Notes: generated by a model not told the origin, from the letters alone. A stretch of 64,000 nt of DNA from Candidatus Melainabacteria bacterium (GCA_016699165.1 CP064963.1:124001-188000), one strand, 5' to 3'; positions 34,087-43,315 are shown, counted from the first letter of the stretch. Translations and numbers: made by a program.

Positions 34087-35277
34087 CTAGACGAAACTAG
34101 TCTGTTTTTTCTGCTCTTTGGGGCTTTGAGCGATGCGTTTGACTCCAAGCGACAGCAATTGCTTACCGACCAAATCGAAAAACTGTTTGCGTTCTTGATT
34201 CTTAATTACGGCGAGGTGATGCGCCTCGGTCAAAACTATGGGATAGCCCATGCCCTTAGCGGTTTGATTTAAGGTTAAAACAAATGCTTGCTCAAGTAGA
34301 GCTTTATCATTTGCAAGCCAGCGCGGAAATTCTAAACGCACAACTTCGCTTGCTACATTTAGATATGCAAAACAAGTACGATTTTCTGTGTCGAACAACT
34401 GACTCATTTTGGCGCTTGATTGAAAAATTGGTCCTCGCGAGTTAGACGGCAAACTATTCTTAAATAAATGTCTATCTGTCAAAGGCCAGATAGTCGAGCA
34501 AGGAAAGTCTTCTTCGTTTAACTCAGAACAATAATTTCGACACTGACTGAGCTCATAAGGGCAGTTATAAACTCGAAGCATGTTAACCACTTCAGAGCTT
34601 CGGCTATGACTTATATATCCCATGACCGGAACGTTGTTTTGGCGAAGTAGAGCATAAATGTTTTGGGCTCTTTCTATAAATTGGTCTACATAAGTTGGTG
34701 GCATTTTTTCAAGCGACCAGGGAATCAAGGCACCATCAAAGAGCGCAAGTGTGGCCATGTCTTTTTCTTTGAGACTGACAGCCGTTTGAGCAAGCTCTTC
34801 GAATTCTAATAGATAGCGCTCTAGTGAAACATACAACTCGTCGATGTGCATGCGACGGCGGTCTACAAGCGGGTATAAGTCTTCTGGGCGGTGATAAAGA
34901 AATGGTTTGCTCGAAAGAGTCGGTGCTTTTTTTACACCATAAGTGATGGCTGAAACACCTATGTTTAAAAGAAAGCAAGAATAAATTTCGTGGTGGCTTG
35001 GCATGATTTGCGAGCCGTCCACACCGACTACAAGAGATTCGGCAGGTGGTTTGGCATTGATACTGCATATGGTGCCAAATGGTTCGATTGATTTTGCCAG
35101 CGGCCACCAAGTGGTGCCTTCGCTTCCATCTAATTTTTCTTCGAATTTAGATAAATCGTTAATTGCTTCTTCAAACTTGCTTAAAGCAAGCGACAAAAGA
35201 TCCGCTCCCGAACCATCGTTATCACCACGATTTTCGAGTGCTTGAATTTGCTTTATCACTTTATTCAAGTCCAGCAT
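34087..35277 (-). CDS. NurA-domain nuclease-like protein
   Basis: 396 residues. VVGVDGSQIMPSHHE (about residue 85) followed by CFLLNIGVSAITYG is the NurA opening motif, with the Asp as probable metal ligand. A second acidic site lies in ALFDGALIP. NurA enzymes resect DNA ends and often work with HerA; no herA is present here. Similar NurA-domain proteins occur widely in cyanobacteria with unclear roles. Divergent from the XRE regulator, 45 bases apart. Confidence 0.8.
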   Translation of the reverse strand: MLDLNKVIKQIQALENRGDNDGSGADLLSLALSKFEEAINDLSKFEEKLDGSEGTTWWPLAKSIEPFGTICSINAKPPAESLVVGVDGSQIMPSHHEIYSCFLLNIGVSAITYGVKKAPTLSSKPFLYHRPEDLYPLVDRRRMHIDELYVSLERYLLEFEELAQTAVSLKEKDMATLALFDGALIPWSLEKMPPTYVDQFIERAQNIYALLRQNNVPVMGYISHSRSSEVVNMLRVYNCPYELSQCRNYCSELNEEDFPCSTIWPLTDRHLFKNSLPSNSRGPIFQSSAKMSQLFDTENRTCFAYLNVASEVVRLEFPRWLANDKALLEQAFVLTLNQTAKGMGYPIVLTEAHHLAVIKNQERKQFFDLVGKQLLSLGVKRIAQSPKEQKKQTSFV

Positions 35278-35284
35278 AGGACTT

Positions 35285-35315
35285 CAGTATACGCTATGAG
35301 TAATGCGGTATACTG
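35285..35315. promoter_or_regulatory. candidate operator: paired GTATAC palindromes
   Basis: CAGTATAC (35285-35292) and GTATACTG (35308-35315) are inverted copies. Each contains the self-palindrome GTATAC, and the two are 21 bp apart, two helical turns. They lie between the divergent NurA-like and HTH-regulator starts. This is the expected layout for autoregulation by the adjacent XRE protein, which is an inference. Confidence 0.5.
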
Positions 35316-35322
35316 TTTTGCC

Positions 35323-35784
35323 ATGAGAAACATTTTTGGACCTATTCCCAAGAGCCTGTCGCTTGGTAACACACTAGCTGGACGGCTGCAGCAGATACGC
35401 GCGTATCGCGAAATTTCAAAAGAAGATTTGAGTCAGGCTATTCGATTCACTGTCCAGCGTATAGAAGACCTTGAATCGGGACTTGAAACCTGGCTTTCTG
35501 CCACAGACAGACAAATGCTTGCCAAAGCACTTGGTGTGGAGCCAAAGGTATTGCAAGAAGTCGAGCATAAGCCTAATCTTCCTCAAAATGCAGGAAGACG
35601 CAAGGAAGTTGTGGAAGAGATGGTCACTGCAATTTTTAATGGCGCAAACGAACTTGAATGTCCAGATTGTGGAAACATCGCCCAGTGCAGTATTCAAACT
35701 GGATTCGACCTTAACGATAAGGAAGTATTTTTTCCTAAAGCTTTTTGTTTGAAATGTCCGTTTGTTCTAATTGCTGACGTTTAG
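35323..35784 (+). CDS. XRE-type HTH regulator with C-terminal zinc ribbon
   Basis: 153 residues. An HTH_XRE-like domain (about 12-70; LAGRLQQIRAYREISKEDLS, then RIEDLESGLETWLSATD) is followed by a linker and a C-terminal four-Cys zinc-ribbon-like module (CPDCG ... CLKC). ATG 35323 was chosen because it leaves the paired GTATAC sites upstream; ATG 35296 would put codons over them. Divergent from the NurA-like gene. It may control that gene and itself. Confidence 0.72.
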   Translation: MRNIFGPIPKSLSLGNTLAGRLQQIRAYREISKEDLSQAIRFTVQRIEDLESGLETWLSATDRQMLAKALGVEPKVLQEVEHKPNLPQNAGRRKEVVEEMVTAIFNGANELECPDCGNIAQCSIQTGFDLNDKEVFFPKAFCLKCPFVLIADV

Positions 35785-35808
35785 TTAACTAGAAAAACTT
35801 TTAGCGAG

Positions 35809-36927
35809 CTATCGAGCTATAGACCGCTTTTCAAAACACGAGCGCACAGTGCTCATTAGCTTGTTTTTTAGCTTAGTTAACTTGGTGGCAATTTCCATGC
35901 GACGCTTTTGCATCTCAAACATTTGATCGCGTCGTCTGTCGTCTAGCGCTTCGGCAAAGAGCTGATACAAAGCGATTTCTTCACCTTGTGTCCACCACAA
36001 ATCTTCAATGATATTGCCAATCTCGTCGTACTCGGCTTCGTCCATCATTTGCTCGAATAATCTATATTCGTTGCTTATCATGTATTCAAAGGCTGAACGC
36101 GCTGCGCTTCTAACATTTTGCGCGGATGTGGTAACAATTGAAGCAACAATTTCTTGATCAAGTGGACCTGTACGCTCTGCCAAAAGCTCGATGGACTCTT
36201 CGACTAAGTAGCGTCTAAAAGTAACTTGAGTATAGAGAAACTCGGCAAAGTATGCGACACAGACTTTATGCACAATGGCTTGACGCACTGGCATATTCGT
36301 TTGCACATCGCTTCTAACTGAAAGTGCGTTCAAGGTGCAGACAGCACCGTAAAATCTGTCGATTAACTCGCGTATTCCACCAATAGTAGTTTCTTTGAAG
36401 CCAGGCAATCCATGAACCAAAGATAATTCTTCAGCCATGTGGTGCAAAGTTTGTCTGCGCAAGAAAAACAAGTTGGCGCCAAGGTCTTCTAATATTTTTG
36501 TAGATGTAGAATCAGACAGGTCTATTAAGCCAAGCAGCAAATGAACAGGCTCGATGTCTGGTTGGCCAAAGAAAAGCGAATAGTCAAAAGCACGCACAAG
36601 TGCTTGAACTGCTAGATCCGAGAACCCAAGCGAGCCCTCTTCGCGTTTGTCATAGCCGCTTTCAATTAAGTCCATGCGGTCTGAGTACAGCAATTCAGAT
36701 TCAGTTTCGCCTTTGAATCTGCGCTCAATTTCCTGACGGGTTGGACCTTCTTCTATTTTGAGTGTAGCTAAGATTTTGGCTACCAGACTCTCTTTGTCGT
36801 CGGTCAAAGCAAGCAAAATGTGCTCGGTGCAAACGTAGCTGTGTCCGAGGTTTAAGCACTCCGCCATCGAACTTTGAATAAGATTTAGAAGCGACTCACC
36901 GGCTCTTTCAAAAACAGAATCAATCAT
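35809..36927 (-). CDS. Clp N-terminal-domain protein lacking an ATPase
   Basis: 372 residues. Residues about 1-155 form two Clp-N repeats as in ClpA/ClpC (e.g. CLNLGHSYVCTEHILLALTDD and IEPVHLLLGLIDLSDS). No Walker motifs follow. The remaining ~200 residues are helical and charged (EYMISNEYRLFEQMMDEAEYDE) and unassigned. Stand-alone Clp-N proteins can act as adaptors or decoys for Clp proteases, but that is inference here. Divergent from surE. Confidence 0.75.
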   Translation of the reverse strand: MIDSVFERAGESLLNLIQSSMAECLNLGHSYVCTEHILLALTDDKESLVAKILATLKIEEGPTRQEIERRFKGETESELLYSDRMDLIESGYDKREEGSLGFSDLAVQALVRAFDYSLFFGQPDIEPVHLLLGLIDLSDSTSTKILEDLGANLFFLRRQTLHHMAEELSLVHGLPGFKETTIGGIRELIDRFYGAVCTLNALSVRSDVQTNMPVRQAIVHKVCVAYFAEFLYTQVTFRRYLVEESIELLAERTGPLDQEIVASIVTTSAQNVRSAARSAFEYMISNEYRLFEQMMDEAEYDEIGNIIEDLWWTQGEEIALYQLFAEALDDRRRDQMFEMQKRRMEIATKLTKLKNKLMSTVRSCFEKRSIAR

Positions 36928-37058
36928 AAATTAGAGGCACAGGTCTCCAGATACCTTTTGGACTTTGGATTAGGTGGCTATTGTTCAAATTTTTATAGCA
37001 TGTGTACAATTCCAAAAACAATTACACTTATCTTTGACGGTATGAGAGGCAGATTTTT

Positions 37059-37853
37059 TTGCGAATTTTAGTAGCCAACGACGATGGCATTCACTCCCCC
37101 GGAATCCAAGCACTGGCGCAGTCTTTGGCAACCGACCACGAAGTATATGTGGTAGCCCCAGACAGAGAACGCAGTGCCGCCGGGCATTCGCTCACTCTGT
37201 ACAAACCTTTACGCGTGCAAGAAGTCAAGATTGAAGGCGGCGTCAAAAAAGCCTGGTCCACAAATGGAACACCCTCAGACGGTGTGAAGCTCGCAGTTAG
37301 CGTACTCTTAGACCACAAGCCTGATCTTGTTATCTCAGGGATAAACAGAGGATACAACCTGGGAACCGAAGTGCTCTACTCAGGAACAGTTGCCGCTGCC
37401 ATGGAAGGCGTATTTCTTGGTGTTACATCTATTGCGGTGAGCATGGACCGAGATGCAAATCCGCCAAATCATGAAGCTGCATGTGTGGTGATGAAAGAAA
37501 TTGTCAAACGCGTGGGCGCCTTAGATGTGCCTCTGGACTTAAATACATTGATAAATGTCAATTTTCCAAATGTTCCACTAAAAGAACTGCGCGGCATTGC
37601 TGTGACTGAGCTTGGAAATCGCTTTTACAACGATAGCTTCGAGCATAGGCGCGATCCTTATGGTGGAGACTATTACTGGCTCACAGGTCATGCTATCGAT
37701 AATCATGAAATTGCAAACTCAGACGTGGTGGCAGTTTCGCAGAAGAAAGTTTCTGTAAGTCCTGTGAAATTCAACATGACCGACCATCATTTTGTGAAAC
37801 TCTGGCAGAATCATCACATTTTTGATTCAGTTTTAGGTATGGGAGCGTCTTAG
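37059..37853 (+). CDS. surE: 5'-nucleotidase SurE
   Basis: Survival protein: a metal-dependent nucleoside monophosphate phosphatase. The N-terminal VANDDGIHSPGI has the Asp-Asp metal site, with Ser in ERSAAGHS and Asn in SGINRGYNLG. It is 264 residues with a TTG start and GAGAGG upstream. Its stop overlaps the GTG of the next gene (TAGTG). Confidence 0.95.
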   Translation: MRILVANDDGIHSPGIQALAQSLATDHEVYVVAPDRERSAAGHSLTLYKPLRVQEVKIEGGVKKAWSTNGTPSDGVKLAVSVLLDHKPDLVISGINRGYNLGTEVLYSGTVAAAMEGVFLGVTSIAVSMDRDANPPNHEAACVVMKEIVKRVGALDVPLDLNTLINVNFPNVPLKELRGIAVTELGNRFYNDSFEHRRDPYGGDYYWLTGHAIDNHEIANSDVVAVSQKKVSVSPVKFNMTDHHFVKLWQNHHIFDSVLGMGAS

Positions 37854-38647
37854 TGGCAAGCATCTTGGACCCTAATTTGGCTTTTAAGGCTCTGGCTAAA
37901 GACCCCGATTGGACTTTTAAAATTGGTGTGGGCGGCATTTTTAACGCTCTTTCGCTTGTGGTTTTGTGTGGCGGTTTAATGATGTTGCCTGCAAGCTTTT
38001 GTTGCTGGGCCTTGAACACAGGCTACATTTTGCGAGTTATGCGCAGCAAAATGAAAGATCCAGAAGCCAAATTGCCCGACTGGAACGATTGGCTTGACTT
38101 GTTTATCTCGGGCATGAGCTGGCTTGCTATTGCTTATGGCTTTGTGATGGCTTGTGTACTCTTTTATTTTTCAAGCATCTCAGCCATTATTAGCTATTAC
38201 TATCAGCTTGCAAAAAAAATACCCAAAGCTCAAGATGCCCTTGAGGCGGCACAATCGACCCATAGCGAACAGATCTTGTGGGTGGGTGGTGCAACCATCG
38301 CTCTAATTCTTATGGCTTGTGTACTGCATTTGCTAAGTTCAATGCTGAAGGTGAATTTTGCCCGAAGTGAGACTATGCGCTCAGGATTCGCCTGGGGACA
38401 GGCAATCAAGATTTTCAGAACAAGACCCGGTGACTATTTATATGTCTGGCTTTTAAGTGTAGGCCTGCTAAAACTTGCCATAATCCTGCCGACCTTAACT
38501 TTGCTTGGAGTATTCTTTGTGCCTTCGGTGTTTTTCGCTGCTCAAGTTGTTACTGCAATCCTGTTTGCCCAGCTTGGCAGTGAGATTGAAGACACTGAGT
38601 CAGATTCGGATGAGGGCGATACTAAAGCTGTTCAACCACAGGCGTAA
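37853..38647 (+). CDS. DUF4013-like multi-pass membrane protein
   Basis: 264 residues with about four hydrophobic regions (30-60, 85-120, 140-165, 195-235). The segment NTGYILRVMRSKM, then LPDWNDWLDLFISG, matches DUF4013 membrane proteins, whose function is unknown. GTG start overlapping the surE stop. The C-terminal tail is acidic. It converges with the next minus-strand gene, overlapping it by 26 bases. Confidence 0.72.
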   Translation: MASILDPNLAFKALAKDPDWTFKIGVGGIFNALSLVVLCGGLMMLPASFCCWALNTGYILRVMRSKMKDPEAKLPDWNDWLDLFISGMSWLAIAYGFVMACVLFYFSSISAIISYYYQLAKKIPKAQDALEAAQSTHSEQILWVGGATIALILMACVLHLLSSMLKVNFARSETMRSGFAWGQAIKIFRTRPGDYLYVWLLSVGLLKLAIILPTLTLLGVFFVPSVFFAAQVVTAILFAQLGSEIEDTESDSDEGDTKAVQPQA

Positions 38648-39032
38648 CTTTGACGCTTGGTGAAAAGCTCATGTTTTGTTTGCCGTACTGAACTAACCAG
38701 CCGCCATATTGCTTGATTGCGTTTGCAAAATATTGACCAGCCGCCTTGATAGCTGGTGACATCGAAGATAAATACTGATTAATCGAATTATGGGTAGTTT
38801 CAGAAACATGTTCGGACATTGCGCCTAATTGATTCTTTACATGGACTACTGGATGGCTCGATTGCGACTCTATTTTTTGTTCTGATAAAACCGCCAATTG
38901 CTTCTTATTGTTGTCGGCGCAGTGACCTGCGGTCGGCAAAAGTACGGACAAATGCAAGGTCAGAGGGATCGCTAGTGCAAAAATTAGTGCAGAAATATGT
39001 TTTTTAGTCACTTGCTTATTATCGCGCTCCAA
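38622..39032 (-). CDS. small secreted protein, function unknown
   Basis: 136 residues. Signal peptide about 1-38, cleavage near GHCAD. The mature part is mostly helical (about 60-115) with repeated Gln, Ser and Tyr, and a short C-terminal strand. No family recognised. Its 3' end overlaps that of the DUF4013-like gene by 26 bases. Moderately confident it is real because of the clear signal peptide. Confidence 0.55.
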   Translation of the reverse strand: MERDNKQVTKKHISALIFALAIPLTLHLSVLLPTAGHCADNNKKQLAVLSEQKIESQSSHPVVHVKNQLGAMSEHVSETTHNSINQYLSSMSPAIKAAGQYFANAIKQYGGWLVQYGKQNMSFSPSVKVTPVVEQL

Positions 39033-39144
39033 ATGGGCATAAACAGATGTAAGGCGATGTCATTATCCCATGCCGCTTGCCCTTTACAGAGCTTGACTCA
39101 CATTACAAAGTTCAAAGCTTATGTTAGGATCGGGATATTACTAA

Positions 39145-39219
39145 CTCAGTAAGGATATGGACGAAAATCTTAGCGAGCTAAGCGATGAACCCCCTCAGGG
39201 GCGAATACTGAGATTTTCG
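39145..39219 (+). promoter_or_regulatory. structured 5' leader of the CNNM/CorC gene (possible riboswitch)
   Basis: CTCAGTA (39145-39151) pairs with TACTGAG (39206-39212). CGAAAATCT (39162-39170) pairs with AGATTTTCG (39211-39219). The two stems interleave and share two bases, so they form a pseudoknot or alternative folds. Between them lie hairpins CTTAG-CGAG-CTAAG (39169-39182) and CCCC-TCA-GGGG (39191-39201). The start codon follows 37 bases later. I could not match it to a known riboswitch class from memory. Confidence 0.5.
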
Positions 39220-39256
39220 AGCGACTTGTCTATTGCAAGACCAGTGAGGACTTGTC

Positions 39257-40696
39257 GTGGATAACGATTCGTACTTCGTGAAATTTTCCATCATTTTTAT
39301 ACTTTTGGGCATTCTGGTTGCTGCCAACGCCTTTTTTGTGGCAGCTGAAATGGCACTGGCTAGAGTAAGACGCACTCGCATTGACCAATTAGCCGAGCAA
39401 GGCTCGACCACAGCTAAAACAGTTCAATCTTATTTAGACGATCCCGATACATTTATTTCTGGCACCCAGCTTGGCATTACCTTTGCCATGCTCATAATTG
39501 GTGCTGTGGGCGAAACGACATTTGCCGAAGACCTGTCTGAATGGGCGACATCTATGGGTGTTGCTTCTGGTTGGAAGCACAACATGGTCATTTTTGCTCA
39601 AGTCTTTTGTTATGGTCTTGTTTTTACTATCACAGCTTTTATTCAAACTGTGTTTGGCGAATTGTTGCCTAAGACTCTGACATTCAATAGAGCTGAAACA
39701 GTGGTGATGTATACCATTTATCCAATGCATTTCTGGTGCATCATTACTCGTCCAATTCTTGTAGTGATGAATGCTTTCATGTATTTCATTCTCAAGATTT
39801 TAAAAGTGCCTGAGCCCGCGCATCATCATATGGTGCACTCTGAAGCCGAGCTTAAAATGCTTGTGTCAGCAAGCTTAGAAGAAGGCGTTATTGAAGAGGG
39901 TGAGGAAGAAATGCTGCATAGCGTCTTTGAACTCTCAGACACAGTTGCCACCGAAATCATGACACCACGTCGTGATATGAAAATGCTAAGCGCCGACAAG
40001 CCTGTAAAAGACCTGCTCGAGCTTGCACTAAAACATGGTCACTCGCGTATTCCGTTATACGACGATAACGTAGACAACATTTTTGGTATGGTGCATATCA
40101 GAGATGGTATCAGAGCTTTTGTCGACGGGAAGCACATGTCTCCTATTAGAGAACTCGCTCGCAAAGTGCTGATTGTGCCTGAAAACAAAGGTCTGGCCGA
40201 CTTGCTTGCTGAGTTTAAGAAAACCAAAACTCACATGGCAATCGTAGTTGATGAACATGGTGGCACTCAGGGTATGGTGACACTAGAAGATTTGCTAGAA
40301 GAATTGGTCGGTGAAATTGCCGATGAGCACGACATTGAGCAAGAATTCATCAAGCCTCAAGAAGACGGCACTATTCTTATTGACGCTCGCATCGCTCTTG
40401 AAGATTTAAATGATCGATTAGATATGAATATTCAAGACGAAGAATTCAACACTCTTGGTGGCTATGTCTTTGGTTATCTGGGACATGAGCCAGTGGTTGG
40501 GCATGAAGTGAAAACGGATGAATATACTTTCCGCATCGAAGAGGCTGACCGCCATAGAATCATTTCTATTCGATTGACCAAACATCCAAAACCAGAGCCT
40601 GTTGAAGAAGTAAAAGAAAACAATGGTAGAGGACACAAGCGCACTACCGAAGTGGAAGTTTCAAATCCTAAAAACTTAGAAAATGCAGGATCGTGA
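39257..40696 (+). CDS. CNNM/CorC (hemolysin-type) membrane transporter
   Basis: 479 residues. DUF21 transmembrane domain (about 1-190: VAANAFFVAAEMALARVRR and FGELLPKTL), a CBS pair (about 210-335: EIMTPRRDMKML and KTHMAIVVDEHGGTQG), and a C-terminal CorC_HlyC domain (about 350-435: LGGYVFGYLGHEP). The family moves or senses Mg2+ or other divalent ions. GTG start with GAGGA 6 bases upstream. First gene of an operon with rsmA, ispE and nth; a structured leader precedes it. Confidence 0.9.
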   Translation: MDNDSYFVKFSIIFILLGILVAANAFFVAAEMALARVRRTRIDQLAEQGSTTAKTVQSYLDDPDTFISGTQLGITFAMLIIGAVGETTFAEDLSEWATSMGVASGWKHNMVIFAQVFCYGLVFTITAFIQTVFGELLPKTLTFNRAETVVMYTIYPMHFWCIITRPILVVMNAFMYFILKILKVPEPAHHHMVHSEAELKMLVSASLEEGVIEEGEEEMLHSVFELSDTVATEIMTPRRDMKMLSADKPVKDLLELALKHGHSRIPLYDDNVDNIFGMVHIRDGIRAFVDGKHMSPIRELARKVLIVPENKGLADLLAEFKKTKTHMAIVVDEHGGTQGMVTLEDLLEELVGEIADEHDIEQEFIKPQEDGTILIDARIALEDLNDRLDMNIQDEEFNTLGGYVFGYLGHEPVVGHEVKTDEYTFRIEEADRHRIISIRLTKHPKPEPVEEVKENNGRGHKRTTEVEVSNPKNLENAGS

Positions 40697-41540
40697 AACT
40701 CTAACATTACTGGCGAAAAATAGCATCGCCAAGAAAAGTCTAGGACAGAATTTTCTGATCGATCCAGAAGCTCTGGCTAAAATAGTCGAGTGTCTTGATC
40801 TGAAACCTGGTGAGCCGGTGCTTGAAATAGGTCCAGGCATAGGCTTCTTGACCGAATTATTGATTGAATCCGGTGCTCAAGTTACCGCTGTTGAATTAGA
40901 CGACAATCTTGTGACACGCTTAAAAAATACATTTGGTAAAAAACTAAATGTAGTGCACAAAAATTTTCTCGATTTTGATCTAAACGAATATGGTCCTGAA
41001 AAATTCAAAGTGGTGGGAAATATTCCATATCACATAACCACGCCAATAATTACACACCTCTTTGGCGAAGTAGGCGAGCCGCAGAGCTGGATTCATAAAG
41101 TTACCCGCTTAGCTATGACTATCCAATACGAAGTGGCATTACGTCTGGTGGCACACCCTGGAGAGAAAGATTATTCGCGTTTGACCATATTGAGTAACTA
41201 TTTTACTGAGGCAAAACTAGAAAAGAAATTACCGCAAGATTCTTTTCTGCCAGCTCCTCGTGTGCGCTCGGCTATAGTGAGTATGCATCCATTAAGCGAG
41301 CCGCCAATACAGTGCACAGATTTAAAATTACTGAGACATCTTATATTGCTAGGCTTTGGCAGCAGACGCAAAATGCTCAAAAACACACTTCATTCGCTTG
41401 AAGCACAACTCGACGATTCGCTCGATAACGTTTTGCGCTCTTGTGGAATCAGTCTCAATGCCAGAGCCGAAGATTTGTCACTAACTAAATTTGCCGCCCT
41501 CACAGACGCCGTCGCTCGTGCCAAAGGTGCGATGAAATAA
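40683..41540 (+). CDS. rsmA: 16S rRNA dimethyladenosine transferase RsmA/KsgA
   Basis: Dimethylates two adjacent adenines at the 3' end of 16S rRNA. KKSLGQNFLID at the start, the SAM loop EIGPGIGFLT and the catalytic NIPY motif (VVGNIPYHI) are all present. Length 285 is typical. Overlaps the CNNM gene by 14 bases, and its stop shares a base with the ispE ATG. Confidence 0.97.
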   Translation: MQDRETLTLLAKNSIAKKSLGQNFLIDPEALAKIVECLDLKPGEPVLEIGPGIGFLTELLIESGAQVTAVELDDNLVTRLKNTFGKKLNVVHKNFLDFDLNEYGPEKFKVVGNIPYHITTPIITHLFGEVGEPQSWIHKVTRLAMTIQYEVALRLVAHPGEKDYSRLTILSNYFTEAKLEKKLPQDSFLPAPRVRSAIVSMHPLSEPPIQCTDLKLLRHLILLGFGSRRKMLKNTLHSLEAQLDDSLDNVLRSCGISLNARAEDLSLTKFAALTDAVARAKGAMK

Positions 41541-42481
41541 TGAGTTTCATCGTCTCACCCAACACACTTGCTGTGTCTTGTTATGCCAAACTCAATCTGA
41601 CATTTTCTATACTTGGAATTTTGCCCGATGGTTATCACCAGGTCGACACTCTTTATCAATCTGTCAATTTAGAAGACCGATTGCTTTTGACTTTTGATCG
41701 AGATGGCAATTCGATTGGTTTCGATCTTTCAAAGAGTAAGGCTCCATCAGGTTTTCCCTTTGACAGCAAAAATATTATTGTTAATTCAATAAAGAAATAC
41801 TTGCAAAAAATAGACACCACAATTGGTGTTAGCATCGCTATCGAAAAAGATATACCGATGGCAGCCGGTCTTGCTGGTGGCAGTTCAGATGCTGCCGGAG
41901 CGCTCTTTGTATTGAATACTTATTTTGAAAACAAATTATCCAAAGAAGAGCTCACTGCCCTAGCCATTCAAATTGGAGCTGATGTACCTTTTTGTTTGCA
42001 CGGTGGAAGTATGCGTGGTGAAAACAAAGGCGAAATATTGACCCAGGTACAGCATGAAACCGGAATCTTTTTTCTTTTGGCTAAACCCTCTGATGTAAGC
42101 TTATCTACGCCACTTGTGTTCAAAGCGTACGATGAGCGTAATCGAAATTATAATCAGGCGCCAAAACGCACAACTGAAGCGGCTATCCACGCGCTGTCTA
42201 ATGGTAATATTAAAGAGTTGGCTAAATTATGTGGAAACGATTTTGAATCTTGTGTTTTCGAAATGCATCCAGAATTAAAATTAGTATGTAACGATATGAA
42301 AGATAACGATGCTTTGACAGCACATCTTAGCGGAAGCGGTCCCACTGTTTATGGGATTTTCCACGATTTTATATCGGCTGAAGTGGCGCTTTCAAGCTTG
42401 GGTGCAAAATTTCCAAATTTTGATACCTGGATTTGCGCTTCGGCAAATCGTGGTGTTGCACTAATGGAGCCTCTAGAGTGA
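41540..42481 (+). CDS. ispE: 4-diphosphocytidyl-2-C-methyl-D-erythritol kinase
   Basis: GHMP kinase of the MEP isoprenoid pathway. The ATP loop is PMAAGLAGGSSDAAGAL near residue 110. The N-terminal AKLNLTFSILGILPDGYH and the C-terminal HLSGSGPTVYGIF match the family. It has 313 residues. TAATG overlap with rsmA indicates coupled translation. The rsmA-ispE pairing is common in bacteria. Confidence 0.96.
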   Translation: MSFIVSPNTLAVSCYAKLNLTFSILGILPDGYHQVDTLYQSVNLEDRLLLTFDRDGNSIGFDLSKSKAPSGFPFDSKNIIVNSIKKYLQKIDTTIGVSIAIEKDIPMAAGLAGGSSDAAGALFVLNTYFENKLSKEELTALAIQIGADVPFCLHGGSMRGENKGEILTQVQHETGIFFLLAKPSDVSLSTPLVFKAYDERNRNYNQAPKRTTEAAIHALSNGNIKELAKLCGNDFESCVFEMHPELKLVCNDMKDNDALTAHLSGSGPTVYGIFHDFISAEVALSSLGAKFPNFDTWICASANRGVALMEPLE

Positions 42482-42495
42482 AGGGCGAAGCCAAA

Positions 42496-43137
42496 ATGAA
42501 ACCTGTCACCAAAGCGGTGGCAGCAAAAATTATAGATCAGTTGTGCAAAGAATACCCAGATGCTGAGTGCGAGCTAGTATATAAGACTCCCTTTCAACTT
42601 TTAACTTCGGTCATAATGTCTGCTCAGACAACAGACGTGCAAGTAAATAAAGTCACGCCCAAATTATTTGCTAAATATCCAACAGCTAAAGCCTTAGCCG
42701 AGGCGGATATAGAAGACGTTAAGCAAATAATAAAACCAACCGGTTATTACAATGCAAAAGCACAAAATATTCAAGCTTGTGCTCAGGCTTTGATGGCAAA
42801 TTATGATGGCGAAGTTCCATCTACCCAAGAAGAATTAGTTAAACTACCTGGCGTAGGAGTGAAAACTGCAAATGTGGTGCTTGGTGTCGCATTTGGTGTG
42901 CCTGGCTGGTCGGTAGATACGCATGTGCAGCGATTGTCTGGCAGACTTGGCTTTTCGCAAAACACAGATCCGTTAAAAATTGAACGCGACTTGCAGAAGC
43001 TTTTTCCCAATAAAGACTGGTCTAAATATTCGATTACTCTCATTTGGCATGGCAGGCGCCTTTGTTACGCCAATAAGCCTCGATGTCATGATTGTCCGGT
43101 TATGGAATTGTGTCCATTTTATAAAACTATGAGATAA
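42496..43137 (+). CDS. nth: endonuclease III
   Basis: DNA glycosylase/AP lyase for oxidised pyrimidines. The helix-hairpin-helix LPGVGVKTANVV holds the catalytic Lys123; Asp141 is in VDTHVQRL. The 4Fe-4S cluster cysteines are C190, C197, C200 and C206 in the C-x6-C-x2-C-x5-C spacing. The ATG at 42496 gives 213 residues, the usual size, with AGGG upstream. Last gene of the CNNM-rsmA-ispE-nth operon. Confidence 0.96.
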   Translation: MKPVTKAVAAKIIDQLCKEYPDAECELVYKTPFQLLTSVIMSAQTTDVQVNKVTPKLFAKYPTAKALAEADIEDVKQIIKPTGYYNAKAQNIQACAQALMANYDGEVPSTQEELVKLPGVGVKTANVVLGVAFGVPGWSVDTHVQRLSGRLGFSQNTDPLKIERDLQKLFPNKDWSKYSITLIWHGRRLCYANKPRCHDCPVMELCPFYKTMR

Positions 43138-43239
43138 TTGCCATGCTCGAGATGCAGCGGCTTTGCAGAATCTCTGATTTAAGTTCCGCGTTTAAGCCTC
43201 AGGCAGTGACTGTTAATCACATCCCAAAATGGTAATTCT

Positions 43240-43315
43240 CAAGAAGGTCCGTTAAGAGCGAGTATGCACACAACTCTGCAAGTTAAGACTTCCGTTTTGT
43301 TCATGCACCTTCTTG
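43240..43315 (+). other. structured leader upstream of the SPFH gene
   Basis: CAAGAAGGT (43240-43248) pairs perfectly with ACCTTCTTG (43307-43315). The enclosed loop holds two smaller hairpins: GAGT/ACTC (43260-43276) and AAGT-TAAG-ACTT (43280-43291). A branched RNA fold ending 27 bases before the start codon is possible. The inner stems are short and could be chance. Confidence 0.35.

Noticed and set aside
39145..39219. Identity as M-box, yybP-ykoY or fluoride riboswitch
   Set aside because: None of the conserved core strings I know for those classes are present; left as unknown.
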